This document shows, piece by piece, positions 23,280 through 33,998 of a stretch of DNA of 64,000 nt; position 1 is the stretch's first letter; each line of letters starts with the position of its first letter. This DNA comes from Xestospongia muta (Eukaryota; Porifera; Demospongiae; Haplosclerida; Petrosiidae): the NCBI GenBank assembly GCA_963693285.1, contig OY848919.1, positions 8,675,461 through 8,739,460 on the forward strand. Reading direction: 5' to 3'. The notes under the pieces were generated by a model, which worked only from the letters and a program-made list of their open reading frames with translations, was not told where the DNA came from and did not search any database. Both the position numbers and the translations under genes were made by a program.

Positions 23280-25482
23280 CATAGGCATATCTAGGTCTCT
23301 AAAAGTACTAGTGCTCATTAATTATTCATCATTATTAGTTAGTAGTTATTAATAGTTATTGTCAATATTTAACCTTTACTCAACCAAAAACAAGTTCATT
23401 TAAAAAGAAGGGTTATCTTAGAATTGTTGTGTTTACAAGCAAACTTTATGAAGAGCTCATCCAGACAATCACATAGATGAGATAACAGGCTTCTTTCTAT
23501 TGACAGTAATGCTAAACTATCCAACCTTTCCTGAGACATAGTGGAACACAAGTACATCTTAATGCGACGAAAAGATGAAAAACTGCATTCGGTTGCAGTA
23601 GAGGTACCAAAAGTCATTGCTACCATTAAGCACTCTCTCAGAAGTGGAAATGCTTCCTTTACAAGGTCTATGTGCTCCAAAGGGTAACCAGTGTCCTTTT
23701 TGTCCTCAGGAATTGGGTTTCATACAAGAAAATTTCGGAAAGTCATAATTTCATTCTGTAAATTGCCAGTGGGAAGACTTTCGTGGTATTGATCAAGAAG
23801 TGGAATAAAGGAGTCAGCTTTAAGATAATTCTTTCACTTGGGATTCACACAATTGATTGATTTTATCAAAGATGTGTTGATGTCACTAAATCTGTCCCTC
23901 ATTTCTGTGAGAATCACATCAATAGTGGGGAAGTATACATCTACTTTGTAGCTATCACTTGATGCTGAATTTGAAGTAGTGCTACTGCCTTATTGTCTTA
24001 GTTGTCATTACATAGTCATTCATTGCAGCAGTAGGTTGCCTCTGTTGTCTTCTTCTAGAAGTAACTATCTTTATTTCATGGTGTCTAGCAAAGGCAATAG
24101 CTTCTTCCCGGAGCAGATTCCATACAATATCAGTACGCAAGCTATCAAAGGTGTCAATTGTTGCTTGGATAAGGCTAGCAACACTCCCAAGGTCTAGTGA
24201 ATCCTTTTGGAGTGAATCTGAAAGATTAGCAGATATCCCCATTACCTTTTTAAAGATTGTAAGGCTGACTACAAATCTGAACGTCTTTACCCCAGACAGA
24301 ATTCCACTGGCTTCAACAGTCCTGTTTCTGTCCGAACCATTGACTGTTTCTTTAAGAGTTTCAAGAATTGATGAATAGATTGCCATGAATGCCACAATTG
24401 AATTATAGCAACAAGACCATCTGTTATCAGACAGTTTCTTCAATCTAATCTCCCTACCACCACTAGCCTTCTGAATTGAAAGGAAGCGTTCATGACATTT
24501 AGATGCAGTGAATAACACATATAATGCCTGCAAAAGAGTGAAAAAGTCAGAAGCCTCTCTAACATGTTTTGCCACATCTACTAACACAAGATTCAGTCTA
24601 TGAGCAGAGCAGTGGACATAAATGGCTTGAGGACACTTTTTCTTCAACAAGATTTGAACTCCTGAGTTACAGCCACTGATGACAGAGGCACTGTCATAAC
24701 TCTGTGAAACCAGATAATTAAGGTCAAGACTAAAGTCAGATATTTTCTGAAGGATATAATCAGCAAGTGCTCTAGCTGCTAGTTCAGAAGCTAAGATGTA
24801 ACCACTGAACCTCTCTACAATTTTAAAACCATGGACATACCTGAAGGTAATAGACAACCATTCCCTTTTGCTTGTATAATTGTTTCGTCAGCTAAGACTG
24901 TGAAATAGTTAGCTTCATAGATCTCTTTTTGATGTATTCTTGAACTTCATTTGCAAGGAAGTGGACGATTTCATTTTGAAGACTTGGTAAAGCCATGTAG
25001 CACTTTTGCTGCGGTGTTTAAACAATCTCTGACTTGTTGGCAATGTTGAGAGATGAGCATCATCAGTGACTTCAAATTTCCTGGATTTAGTGCATTGTTA
25101 CCTTGATCCTGTCCACGAAAGGCTATTCCATGTTGTGAACAGTACAGAATACAACACTCCATCAACGCAACTGTATACTTTCTGTTTTGACAGATGACTT
25201 CTGTACCCATTTGATCCAGCTGTTTACCAATTGATTGTCCTGTCACCACTTTCTTCTGGTATTCCTTCCAAGCTGTCATGGGATTAATTACTAAGTGTGA
25301 AGTTATACATGTGAACTGGGATGTGTTAGTGGTTAATCTTTGTGTAATAAACAGATTATGAATTTCATTTTGGTTAAAGTACAAAACCAATGAATTTACT
25401 TTTGAAAAAAAATAATTAATTTTGGTCTGGGTAAGTTTACCTAGGCAAAGCCCATACTGCCCCTGGTCTAAATACGCCTATG
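23280..25482 (-). mobile_element. hAT transposon with decayed transposase, inserted in integrase
   Basis: Ends are imperfect inverted repeats, CATAGGCATATCTAGGTC on the left and GGTCTAAATACGCCTATG on the right. The flanking octamers TGTTTAAA (23272-23279) and CATTTAAA (25483-25490) fit a diverged 8-bp target duplication. On the minus strand a transposase of the hAT type (DUF4371/ZMYM-like) is spread over three frames: HGIAFRGQDQGNNAL (about 25130), YFTVLADE (about 24910), QSYDSASVISGCNSGVQILL (about 24700), LSDNRWSCCYNS (about 24420) and the C-terminal dimerisation part TATECSFSSFRRIK...LDSLALLSIERSLL (23400-23610). Stops and frameshifts make it non-functional. Confidence 0.8.
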
Positions 25483-25535
25483 CATTTAAAGTATACCCTA
25501 ATTCAAATCAGTGGACTGAAGGTCTACCAATTACT

Positions 25536-26146
25536 AACCATGCTATGTGTGGGTTTATAGCGAGTGTACTGTAGTCTGTGTGTGAGTGTCTGCATTGCCT
25601 GTTACTGGGGATTGTTTTTGAATTGCTATAACTTGGCAAGCAAAGTGTTAGCAGCTACCAACGTTAAGCAACGAATATAAAAAATTGTTGTCTTTACAAC
25701 AGTAGTAGTGCGTTTCTCGAAAGTAAAAAACTTAAAGTGGAAATTTTAAAGTGTGCTCAAACAATCTTAGAGGAATATGCATCAGCAAGACAGAAGGCCA
25801 TTGGGCGAAGCAATCGTCATAAAAGTTCTGAAAAGTGTTTTCAAGACTGTATATGGACTTGGAGTGTAGTAACACATTCAGAAAATGTCTCAAAGCACTG
25901 AAAATCTGCTACTAATATAATATATTGATTTATATTTGTGCTACGGGACGTTTATAAAGAACTTTTCATCTTCAAGTTACAATAAATTTTGTATATGAAA
26001 TATTGATAAATGTGACCACGCCTTCTAGAATGTTAATAAATTTTCTTGCAATGCTACCTAGCAATATCATAGCTGGGCCTAAGCTGGCCTAGTATTTATA
26101 AATAACTTAGAAACTGCAGCGAGGCTCAGCACTTTAGTGCTTTTTT
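25536..26146. mobile_element. Hairpin-ended repeat, copy 2
   Basis: About 610 bases, the same family as 19788-20946 without the tandem duplication. It starts near AACCATGCTATGTGTGGG and ends GCAGCGAGGCTCAGCACTTT plus AGTGC. It lies in the integrase reading frame of the second gypsy element; removing it restores LPI-(I)-LLGIR coding. The flanking TTA is present on both sides (CCAATTA left, TTATTC right), suggesting a TTA or TA target duplication. Confidence 0.6.
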
Positions 26147-26339
26147 ATTCTTCTTGGCATCAGAGGACTTAGCCAGTTCTGCAGCCGAAATGGTTTATGG
26201 TACTACTCTTTGTCTACCAGGAGCATTTTTCAACCCACAAGCAAATGAAAACCTTGATTTAATTAATTATATACCAAATCTAAAAAAAACTTATTAAAAA
26301 CCTCTAAACAGTTCCTCCTCGCTCCAATCAACATCAACC

Positions 26340-27400
26340 AGTACATGTTCCTTCTTATCTCCTTGTTTTAGTTACAACCCCCATATGACAGCCCATATAG
26401 AATCATTAGTTGTACAAAGAACATTTTGCAAACTCAGTATCCACTATGTTACTAATTATTATTCAATACTAATTTTTGGTATCACATGATATAATAAAGT
26501 TATCAGTTTGTCTAGGGGAAAATGAAGCATGTCTTTGTAGTTAATTTGCACCTCTTCAGACTGTGCAGTTGCAGTAGTAGTGAGTCATAATATTAGCTAC
26601 AATAGCACAGAACTAACTACACTATGAAAGCATTTATTGTGAGGGTTTAGACTTTAAATCATTATAGGTGCATGTGGGTGCAGTTTCTAGCTGTTTTGTG
26701 GATGTGTGCCCATTTAATAACTTTGTTAATTCTTATATGAAATGTTGTTGTCTGTGTTGATCTTGTTAAAGCTTATTTGACTTTGTAGATTTAATCTGAG
26801 TTTTATTAGAGACCATGAGTAAGTAGGGAAATTCCTTTCAAAAGGCCACTACATTAAATTTTAGTGGTATTGTAAGCTGAACGTAATTCCATTAATAACT
26901 ACACAAATGTGTAACAATAACTCAGTCCATCTTGTGGATACCTGATGTCCTCATAATATTTCTTTGTAATGGCACCCTATTTTTTCTATCTTAGTGATGT
27001 CTGTCAACTTTGTCATTTGTTATAAGAAAGAAGTAAAAAATATTTTTATGTCAGAAATTTGATATAAATTCTTTGTTTTTATTATTAACATATATTTTAC
27101 CACATGCATTTAGGTGATTAGGTAACAAGATATAACTAGAATTTATAGAAATCTATTTGTACAACTTGGGTATTGTGTTGCCTCCAGACCCTTTGTTCCT
27201 ATAACGAGGAGGTTGGGTATAAATAGGCCCTGGCCAGGGCAAGTTAATTATTTATTTTTCTTCTTCACGTGTGAAAGTTACTCTTCACTATAGCACTTGT
27301 AAGTCCTAAATAGTAGATCTGTGCTTATAAAAGTATTTATCAGGTGTAAAGGATGTCAAATTTGTGTCTTTTCATTTGAAAAACTAAAATTGCTATTTCT
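26340..27400. other. Intergenic within proposed intron, nothing recognised
   Basis: AT-rich sequence with no coherent coding frame. A GC-richer stretch near 27180-27250 (with GGCCCTGGCCAGGGC) immediately precedes the transposase-like remnant and might be its promoter or element end, but no partner end was found. Confidence 0.35.
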
Positions 27401-27429
27401 GGTGAGACTTGTCCTCCCAAGAAGAAGCG

Positions 27430-29290
27430 TGTGAGACATAAAGTTCACTACCAAATGAAGCTGAATTTCTTGAGTGAGGCTGACAAAAAGAACTTTCTTT
27501 GATAACTAGAATTAATGAAATTGTCGTCAAAGGAGTCATGACCACTCGACAGTCATGAGCTCCTTGGATTGTTATTGGACTTGGCGGGTATGGGTGATGA
27601 TGGTGACAATGAGACAGTCAATGAAAGTAGTGGTGGACTTCAGAGGATATTGTTAAGCCAATGTTGGAATATTCAGGTAATATCTAATGACAAGGAATGA
27701 CTGGCAATATTTAAGACATTATAGGGTATTTTACTGGTGGTGATGATGAAGACAATCAGTTGTTGTTTGTTTGTGAGCAAAAAAAAATTCATGAACATGA
27801 AGTTGTAGTAGGACTGACGCAACCATGTGATTGTCGCGTGGGCGACATCATCTATAGTTCAATTACAATGGCTTCATGTGTATTATAACATATTTGTGAT
27901 TTTGTGACTTGTAGATTGGACATGTACTACAAGTTGAATTTCAATGTCAGACTTGTTGATCTAAGCAATGGTGGGCCAGTTCAAGAGTATTTGGAGGGTG
28001 TTACTTGGTCAACCAAAAGTTAGTTCTTATTAAAAAGTTATAACAATCAATGTTTTCGTGTACTTTCACATGTGCTGGAATTATACCTAGTCAGTACATT
28101 AACTTAAACTGCTTTTCAGGCATTGGAACTGTTGGCAAGTTGTACATTAGATCATGTATATTACATAATATACTACAAGTCTAGTGATTGTCTGGATTTA
28201 GTTTATAAATCACAAACATATATAGAAGTCGTTAGACGCTGTGCTGAGCAGTCTATGATGAAAGCAATCAATGAAATTAAAGACCTACCAGAGTATTCAG
28301 CAAATGGAGAGGTATTGTTGATATAATGTAATTGTTTTGACAACTCTCACAAGTTTGGTTACTGTGTGTCATAACTGATACATTACATGACTCAACAGCT
28401 AACTCTTACCACACAACTGTACCTTGCTTTCAGGAAGCTTATATTAAGCATTGCTGCTATAGCTTTATGATATATTGGTATAGTACTCAGAGGATCATTA
28501 GCTGTGTGACTCTGTCAAGGAAGGAGCATGCTGTAGCCCAAACAAGGGAATTGGAAGCTACAAAAATTGTTGTTCCCGAAGTTAATGAAAAAGGTACTCC
28601 TTCAAATTATAACAGCAAACAATTCAATAACTATTCTTTAGGACTGAATGTGGTTGAAGTAGCTCATGATAATTGTTTTTCTGTGAAAACATTTATCATT
28701 GATGACCTCAACATAGTCAACTCTTTTGATACATGGCATGGTGAGATATACTTTACAAGGCCATACACTTTCAACATTCCTCAGGTACTAAAAACGTTGC
28801 TAAAGCTATGAAACCAATTGCTTGTGGAGCAGTAAAGAAAGCAGGACTAACTTGGTTTCCATAATTAGCTGATAAAAGTTAGTTCATATGATAATGTATT
28901 TATTGTGTTTATGGATGCTTTGGAAACAGCACAAAGGTTCATTTGTATTATTGTATGAAGAATTGTGCCCAGTCTGGTGACTTTTCGTCAAAACATCTTC
29001 AATATCATACAACATTATCAGGTTACTCTTATTCATATTTATTTAACATCACATATTGTACAGGATGAACATTCCAAATGCCACGAAGAGTCAGCTTGTA
29101 AACGTCCTGGACACTGTCCCAGTAAGATCAAGTTAACAACACCAGCTGCAATTATAGTATATGAGATGTTGAAGGGGACAGTAATTTACAGAAAAGTTGA
29201 CTCTTACTGTAGAGTAAGTACACATATTGTCCTGGTCTCTATTTATGACTTGCTTTATATAATGTCGTGACACTTACTGGGTAGAGTCCT
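27430..29290 (+). pseudogene. Decayed DDE-transposase-like gene
   Basis: Plus-strand exon pieces with stops: KLNFLSEADKKNFL and LLGLLLDLAGMGDDGD (27450-27600); IGHVLQVEFQCQTC and WWASS (27915-27990); EVVRRCAEQSMMKAINEIK (28230-28300); SVKTFIIDDLNIVNSFDTWH (28680-28738), spliced over GTGAG...CAG to GTKNVAKAMKPIACG and TWFP (28790-28860); DEHSKCHEESACKRPGHCPS and VIYRKVDSYCR (29060-29215). The D..........D.WH..K pattern and the following C/H-rich part match a large uncharacterised transposase-like family known to me from cnidarians, sponges and fish. The element class (possibly Kolobok or MULE-like) is uncertain. In-frame stops, for example after TWFP, indicate decay. Confidence 0.5.
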
Positions 29291-29814
29291 TTAATCACCA
29301 TGTACTGACATATATACCAAAGAAAATGCTGATGGAGGGCTCTATTAATACTCTATATCAACCTAATCTTTTTTTCATGAATGTATGTGTTAAAAAACTA
29401 AGTTGCTAACCTTTAATTTTGTTTGGTAGGAACCATTTGCTACCATGCTTTTTTTTGGTTTATAATGAACACGTGGTGTTAAATATACTGAGCTTGTAAA
29501 AAAGGCGTAGTCATGCTGATAAACACAAAAGTCTACTGACAGTATTGAAGCCATTTTCATTTTGATTATACCTGCCATTTTGTGCTCTGGGCACACCCCT
29601 TTTAAATACTCCTAGAGGAAGCATTCAGAATATTGCAACATGATGCACATTTACGGTTTATACCTGACCTTCTCCTTTAAGTAAGAGTCAGGTTCACAAG
29701 AATAATGGCACACATATTCACATATACATACACACATGATCAAAATGATTGTTAGGACTGTCTGGCTTACAATGCAAAATGAATATGTATTGTATTGAAA
29801 GTAATGTCACATAC

Positions 29815-30160
29815 CTGCTTTAGTAGCCTCACGAAATAATTTAGCCATCACATCACTACTGACAATTGCTGCTGGTCCACCAAGGTCTTCAAGAATTTCA
29901 ATAAAACATTTGCAGTGTCTTTTTATCTCAGAAACACTAGTTCTTAACTCCAATCCAGTTTTAAAATCGTTATAGATACTAGTAAAATTTTTCTCTTTCA
30001 TGACCTGATTGGATATTAACTTTGCTTCAAACGCTTTTTCAGCAAGTTGTGTGATACATCCCTCCGTTGCTGAGCTAAGTTTGGCATAGTAGGAGGTAAA
30101 AACGTCAACAACAGCCTTCCTATAGTCTCTTAGACTGCTAGCTTCACAGGTCACGGCCAT
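29815..30160 (-). CDS. Candidate first exon, death-fold-like domain
   Basis: An ATG at 30160 opens 115 codons ending in GCA G before a clean donor GTATGT. The product begins MAVTCEASSLRDYRKAVVDV and contains helices such as AEKAFEAKLISNQVM and HCKCFIEILEDL, a pattern like the death-fold exon at 50376-50702. The exon ends in phase 1. The next minus-strand exon that clearly lacks its 5' partner (acceptor at 16767) needs phase 1 and would complete a GAT codon, giving ...ATKA-DLPNLLQQ. Adding these 346 bases makes the summed 24-exon length an exact multiple of three (3,738 codons plus stop). The join is inference; this could instead be an orphan exon of a lost gene. Confidence 0.6.
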
Positions 30161-31625
30161 TAATAGGACTGTGTTCGATGAACTTCACGTATCACGTGAT
30201 TTAGTATCATCTTTCTATTGTATCACTTAATAGGTCAAAATTGATGATGCAAGTTGTTTCGCTCTTCACTTGTTTGACTGCGTCCTTTTTAATTTTTCTT
30301 AAAAAATTTAAGTGAATTATAGATTAAACTATGCTCGAAATATATACATGGCAGCGAATAACGTAATAAGTTAAATTATGTGAAGCTGTTATCAATAGTC
30401 ATAGGTTGACACAGGCTACATTCAGATAGCCTCTGTGAACGAGTCTCGCGTAGCCAGCCCTCCCACCTGCGTGAAAGGAGGGCAGAACGAAGGAACCTTC
30501 CGAGCTCATTTACATGGAAAAGGTACTAAAAAGCTTGAGAAAGCGGCTAGACGTATCTGGTATTGTGCCTCAGATAAGTCAGCAATTTTAAAGTGAGTGT
30601 TTACCCTACCTCTTCACATGACCTATCGACTGACTACCTTATTCTATCTTGTATGCATATACTTCCATATTTTCATTAAATTTAGTATTTTTCGGACCTA
30701 GTTATGCATTGCTTTCGGGCTGTTGTATTATTTAATTAAAAGTTAACTTGGTCTTAAACTAGGGCTTACGTAAAAACTGCAATATATTGAAACTTAACAT
30801 AGTCGAGATGGTGTTGTGAGATGTCTATATGAATGTCTACAAAAGTGGATAGATAGAGCAGATGCAGTTGACAAATATGGTTAATGCTATTAGAAGTATA
30901 GGATTAAATGCTATCATTGATTGGATATTTTCTACTAGAAAAAAAATTGCCTGATAGCAATTGAAAACATCATCTAATACTTTATTTCATACTCAATAAG
31001 GTATATATGCATTCATGCAATAGATATGACTGTAACCTTAATAACACATACATTTCAGACTTTTCATTTGTGAAATAAGGATAAATATTCAAGTTAGATA
31101 AACTCTATTAAATTCTGATATTTGTACAAAAGCATATATTCTTCAACAATAAAATGTCTACATAGCACTTTATCAGATTTACTTGGGACATTACATGAGA
31201 GTTTATTCACCACTACATATCTGACAAATAACATTAATAGTAATGAATTATTTTTGTTTGAGAACAGGTTCCTCATAACTCAGATTATTCACAGAGTGAG
31301 TTTCATTGTGCTGCTGAACAGCATTTAATCTAATTAACCTTGATAATTCTAATCTTTAGCAAAAATAGAATTAATAGAATTGAGCGTGTGTATTAACACA
31401 TAGTGAATATTGTTAGTTATGTAAACACTACAGTTAATTGGTTGTACATATCCTATTGTTTCTAAGGTCCTGTCTCTTATGTTCTAATAACTTCAAAACT
31501 TCCTGGTGTTGTAAAGTTGATACTATTAAATATTTCATGTCACTATATGTGACTATCATATCGGTGCTAAAAGGAACAATTATTAGTCAAGAAAAGATTG
31601 GAAATAAGTAACATATAATCTTTTT
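30161..31625. other. Putative promoter side of the HELZ2-like gene and intergenic DNA
   Basis: Upstream of the candidate first exon are two CACGTGA-type E-box-like sites (about 30185-30200). A short GC-rich stretch, CTCGCGTAGCCAGCCCTCCC, is followed by GAAAGGAGGGC, which pairs with it as a hairpin. From 30600 to 31625 no gene or repeat is recognised. Confidence 0.35.
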
Positions 31626-31631
31626 ATAAAC

Positions 31632-32678
31632 TCATTTTACGTATATTTCATAGTAATTAACAGGGACATCCTCATCGCTTGTACTTTCATCTGCACAATC
31701 TCTCATCTCAATGTAGTCAGTAGTAGGAGAGGTAAGGACTTTGTGGAACCATGGGAGACCAGGAGCTTGACAACACATTTGTTCAAGAGAACCACACCCT
31801 TTACCATCCCAGAGAGGATCAGCTGTGTAGAATGTAGAACTATCAATGTTACCGTTAGTACTTGGGTTTCCAGACTCGCAAAAATAGTCATTTCCAATAA
31901 ATGAAGGTATAGTAGAATTTTGAAGACTACCTTGAGAACAGGGACAATTGTAACGACCATCTTTATAAATACTAGCCTCTATAAGTCCAGCTACGTATGT
32001 CCAGATATGTCTACGAGGAGAACCATGTGTGAGACTAATACCATCAACATAGTAGGAGTTAATGTTGTTGCGATGATTATCAATGACACTGCCATAAGAT
32101 TCACTTTGATATCGACCAGGGTAAAGAGCATCAGTAGTTCCATACTGATACCCCACTACCCTACCACACACCTGAGAGTAATTAACACAAGAAGGGAACT
32201 TAACTGACTGACAACCAGCATTGTTTGAACTCTGTCTCCCACAAGCTCTAAAACCTCCTGATTGGTATAGTCTAAACCCAGGAGGACACTCCTCTGTAGA
32301 GTCAGACATATTCAGATATGCTATTCTTGTCCATCCTCCTCCAGAACTACACAACTCCTCCATATGACAATAGACATACATTGGCCCTTTCTTACAACCA
32401 ATAAGGTAATATCCAGATACGCCATGAGGCCACTTGGTTTTAATTTCTTTACATGAAGTAGGGAGAGGAGAAGGTTCAGTGAGGCAACAAGTTGTTGAAG
32501 CACTACCAGAACAACTGGTTTGACTATTTACTAGAAGAGCATTAGCAATTCCTTGAAGAGATTGAGCTAAAGAGAAAGCTATAGAATCAGTTGTACCATT
32601 ACGACCAATGGGGGTAGAGTGACAGGTAGCTTCAACATAGAGGCAGAGGAAAAACACCAACATTCCTTTATCCAACAT
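31632..32678 (-). CDS. Secreted fibrinogen-like/intelectin-like protein (intact)
   Basis: A single 348-codon exon. An N-terminal hydrophobic segment (MLVFFLCLYVEATC) is a signal peptide. A linker with CCLTEPSPLPTSCKEIK leads to a fibrinogen-like start: SCKEIKTKWPHGVSGYYLI and GGGWTRIAYLNMSDS. The rest is cysteine-rich and not standard fibrinogen C-terminal: CPPGFRLYQSGGFRACGR, VCGRVVGYQYGTTDA, DGISLTHGSPRRHIWTYV, FIGNDYFCESG, PLWDGKGCGSLEQMCCQAPG and EDVPVNYYEIYVK. I recall related unnamed proteins in cnidarians and sponges. Probably an extracellular lectin-like or recognition molecule. The second methionine (32663) is an equally good start. A TATA box lies at 32726-32734. Three decayed paralogues follow at 39-42.7 kb. 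Confidence 0.8.
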   Translation of the reverse strand: MLDKGMLVFFLCLYVEATCHSTPIGRNGTTDSIAFSLAQSLQGIANALLVNSQTSCSGSASTTCCLTEPSPLPTSCKEIKTKWPHGVSGYYLIGCKKGPMYVYCHMEELCSSGGGWTRIAYLNMSDSTEECPPGFRLYQSGGFRACGRQSSNNAGCQSVKFPSCVNYSQVCGRVVGYQYGTTDALYPGRYQSESYGSVIDNHRNNINSYYVDGISLTHGSPRRHIWTYVAGLIEASIYKDGRYNCPCSQGSLQNSTIPSFIGNDYFCESGNPSTNGNIDSSTFYTADPLWDGKGCGSLEQMCCQAPGLPWFHKVLTSPTTDYIEMRDCADESTSDEDVPVNYYEIYVK

Positions 32679-32725
32679 ATTTTGTTAAGATAGCGGTATG
32701 ATAGTGATAGTGGACAGTGTCTCCA

Positions 32726-32734
32726 CTTTTATAG
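32726..32734 (-). promoter_or_regulatory. TATA box of the fibrinogen-like gene
   Basis: Minus-strand CTATAAAAG lies 48-56 bases upstream of the ATG at 32678. The same sequence sits at the same kind of position before the first decayed paralogue (41097-41105), which supports a conserved core promoter. Confidence 0.6.
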
Positions 32735-32749
32735 AGGTCTCTAAGTTTT

Positions 32750-33650
32750 CAATTGTTAAATATATTAGTAACAATTGTGAGTTGAGAGGTTATGTACATT
32801 TTCTCAAGATGCCTGTCATTGCTGAATAAACTGATAGGACACCAACAAAGACACTGATAACCCAGTATTCACTGTTAATAGAATTACTAACAATTGCGAA
32901 TTGAGAGGTTATGTATATTTCTCAGAGATAACAATTACTTGAAAAAATGAAGTATTCATACTTGATTATTAAACTGATTTTCAATTGATTCTGTAATTGA
33001 TTTTGTATTGATCTGACAATAATTGATTGTGCAATTGATATCTGGAGAGGGCATGGCCACCTACATGATCCTGACAATATTAGACCTATGGTTAAGAGTT
33101 TAGGGCTTAGGAAACACTTTCTGTTGTTATCAGCTGAAATTATTCCCTAAACCCTAGACCCTAAGTTTCCAGGCTGAACATTGTTGAGATGATGTAGATG
33201 GCCACACCTACTCCAAACATAAATTAAAGAATCGATTGAGAGTCAATTTAAGAATCAAGTATATACAACAAGTCTAAGTTACTCTAAATCAATAAAATAT
33301 TGAAAAATTTTCAGTTGTTAATTATATTAGTAACATTTATGAATTGAGAGGTCATGTACATTTCTTCAAAACAGCTGTCATTACTAAATAAACTGATAGG
33401 ACATCAACAAAGACACTGATAAAACAGTATTCACTGTTAAAAGAGTTAATAATAATTGTGAGTTGAGAGGTTATGTACATTTCCTCAAGACATCTGTCAA
33501 TACTAAATAAACTGATAGGACATCAACAAAGACACTGATAACTCAGTATTCACTGTTAAAAAAGTTAGTAACAATTGTGAGTTGATAGGTTATGTACATT
33601 TCTCAAGATAACAATTACTTTGAAAAAACTTAGTGGGCTATTTATGGAGT
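32750..33650. repeat. ~120-bp tandem units upstream of the fibrinogen-like gene
   Basis: Units carrying GAGTTGAGAGGTTATGTACA and AAACTGATAGGACA..AACAAAGACACTGATAA recur at about 32770, 33325 and 33445, with partial units at about 32887 and 33566. A MITE is inserted in the array and another follows it. Similar GGTTATGTCTATTTCTCAC sequence appears upstream of the paralogue region at ~41360, so the array seems to belong to the gene-family promoter. Confidence 0.6.
32945..33270. mobile_element. MITE, CTAGAGGAC family, copy 1
   Basis: About 325 bases, diverged copy of the element at 33654-33998. It shares the AAGTATTCATACTTGATT left end, the GGGCATGGCCAC centre and the GTTTAGGG..CCCTAAAC hairpin. 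Its outer terminal repeats are decayed. Confidence 0.6.
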
Positions 33651-33653
33651 ATT

Positions 33654-33998
33654 CTAGAGGACAAAAATAAAGTATTCATACTTGATTAGTAAACTGATTC
33701 TCAATTGATTCTGTAGTCGATTTTGCTATTGATTTGACCATTGATTTTGCAATCAATTATTTGGAAAGGGCATGGCCACTTACATGATCCCTACAATATT
33801 AGACCTATAGTTAAGAGTTTAGAGTTTAGGGAACAGTTTCTGTTGTTATCAACTGAAACTATTCCCTAAACACTAGACCCTATGTTCATAGGCCTAACAT
33901 TGTTGGGATGATGTACACCTACTCCAAACAATAGATTAAAGAATTTATTGAAAATCTGTTTAAGAATCGAGTATGAATTCTTTATTTTTGTCCTCTAG
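33654..33998. mobile_element. MITE, CTAGAGGAC family, copy 2
   Basis: 345 bases with ~34-base terminal inverted repeats (CTAGAGGACAAAAATAAAG on the left, CTTTATTTTTGTCCTCTAG on the right, minor differences further in). An internal hairpin pairs GTTTAGGGAACAGTTTC (33824-33840) with GAAACTATTCCCTAAAC (33855-33871). No coding capacity. Confidence 0.75.

Larger units (their letters stand above)
19540..26330 (+). mobile_element. Second Ty3/gypsy element, broken by three insertions
   Basis: A different gypsy family, decayed on the plus strand. Gag: DYILSPPTDSYYDVLKNQIV and KLGDRNPTQLLKK at 19560-19760, resuming after an insertion with LPSNVRMVLASTNATNF at ~20955. Protease region: GRPLVAVSVTGQSQSRLFYI and AEVSVVPS (21290-21420). 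[20 protein letters not shown] and neighbours (21960-22300). RNase H: FYIATDHKPLTFSS (22365). Integrase: ~22910-23280, FKTMFK, then interrupted by a hAT (23280-25482), resuming FKVYPNSNQWTEGLPI, interrupted again (about 25535-26145), and ending LASSAAEMVYGTTLCLPGAF near 26240. Numerous stops and frameshifts. LTRs not recognised. Confidence 0.8.
16767..29814 (-). other. Proposed intron 1, filled with nested transposons
   Basis: If 29815-30160 is the first exon of the HELZ2-like gene, this interval is its first intron. It is bounded by a GTATGT donor and a TTGTTGTAG acceptor. At ~13 kb it is more than a hundred times longer than the other introns of the gene (mostly 40-300 bases). Almost all recognisable content is mobile DNA: two gypsy elements, a hAT, two hairpin-ended repeats and a DDE-transposase remnant. 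Confidence 0.5.

Noticed and set aside
29390..29596. Minus-strand frame next to candidate exon 1
   Set aside because: No family resemblance, no fitting acceptor in the needed phase, and it is not needed for the HELZ2-like gene.
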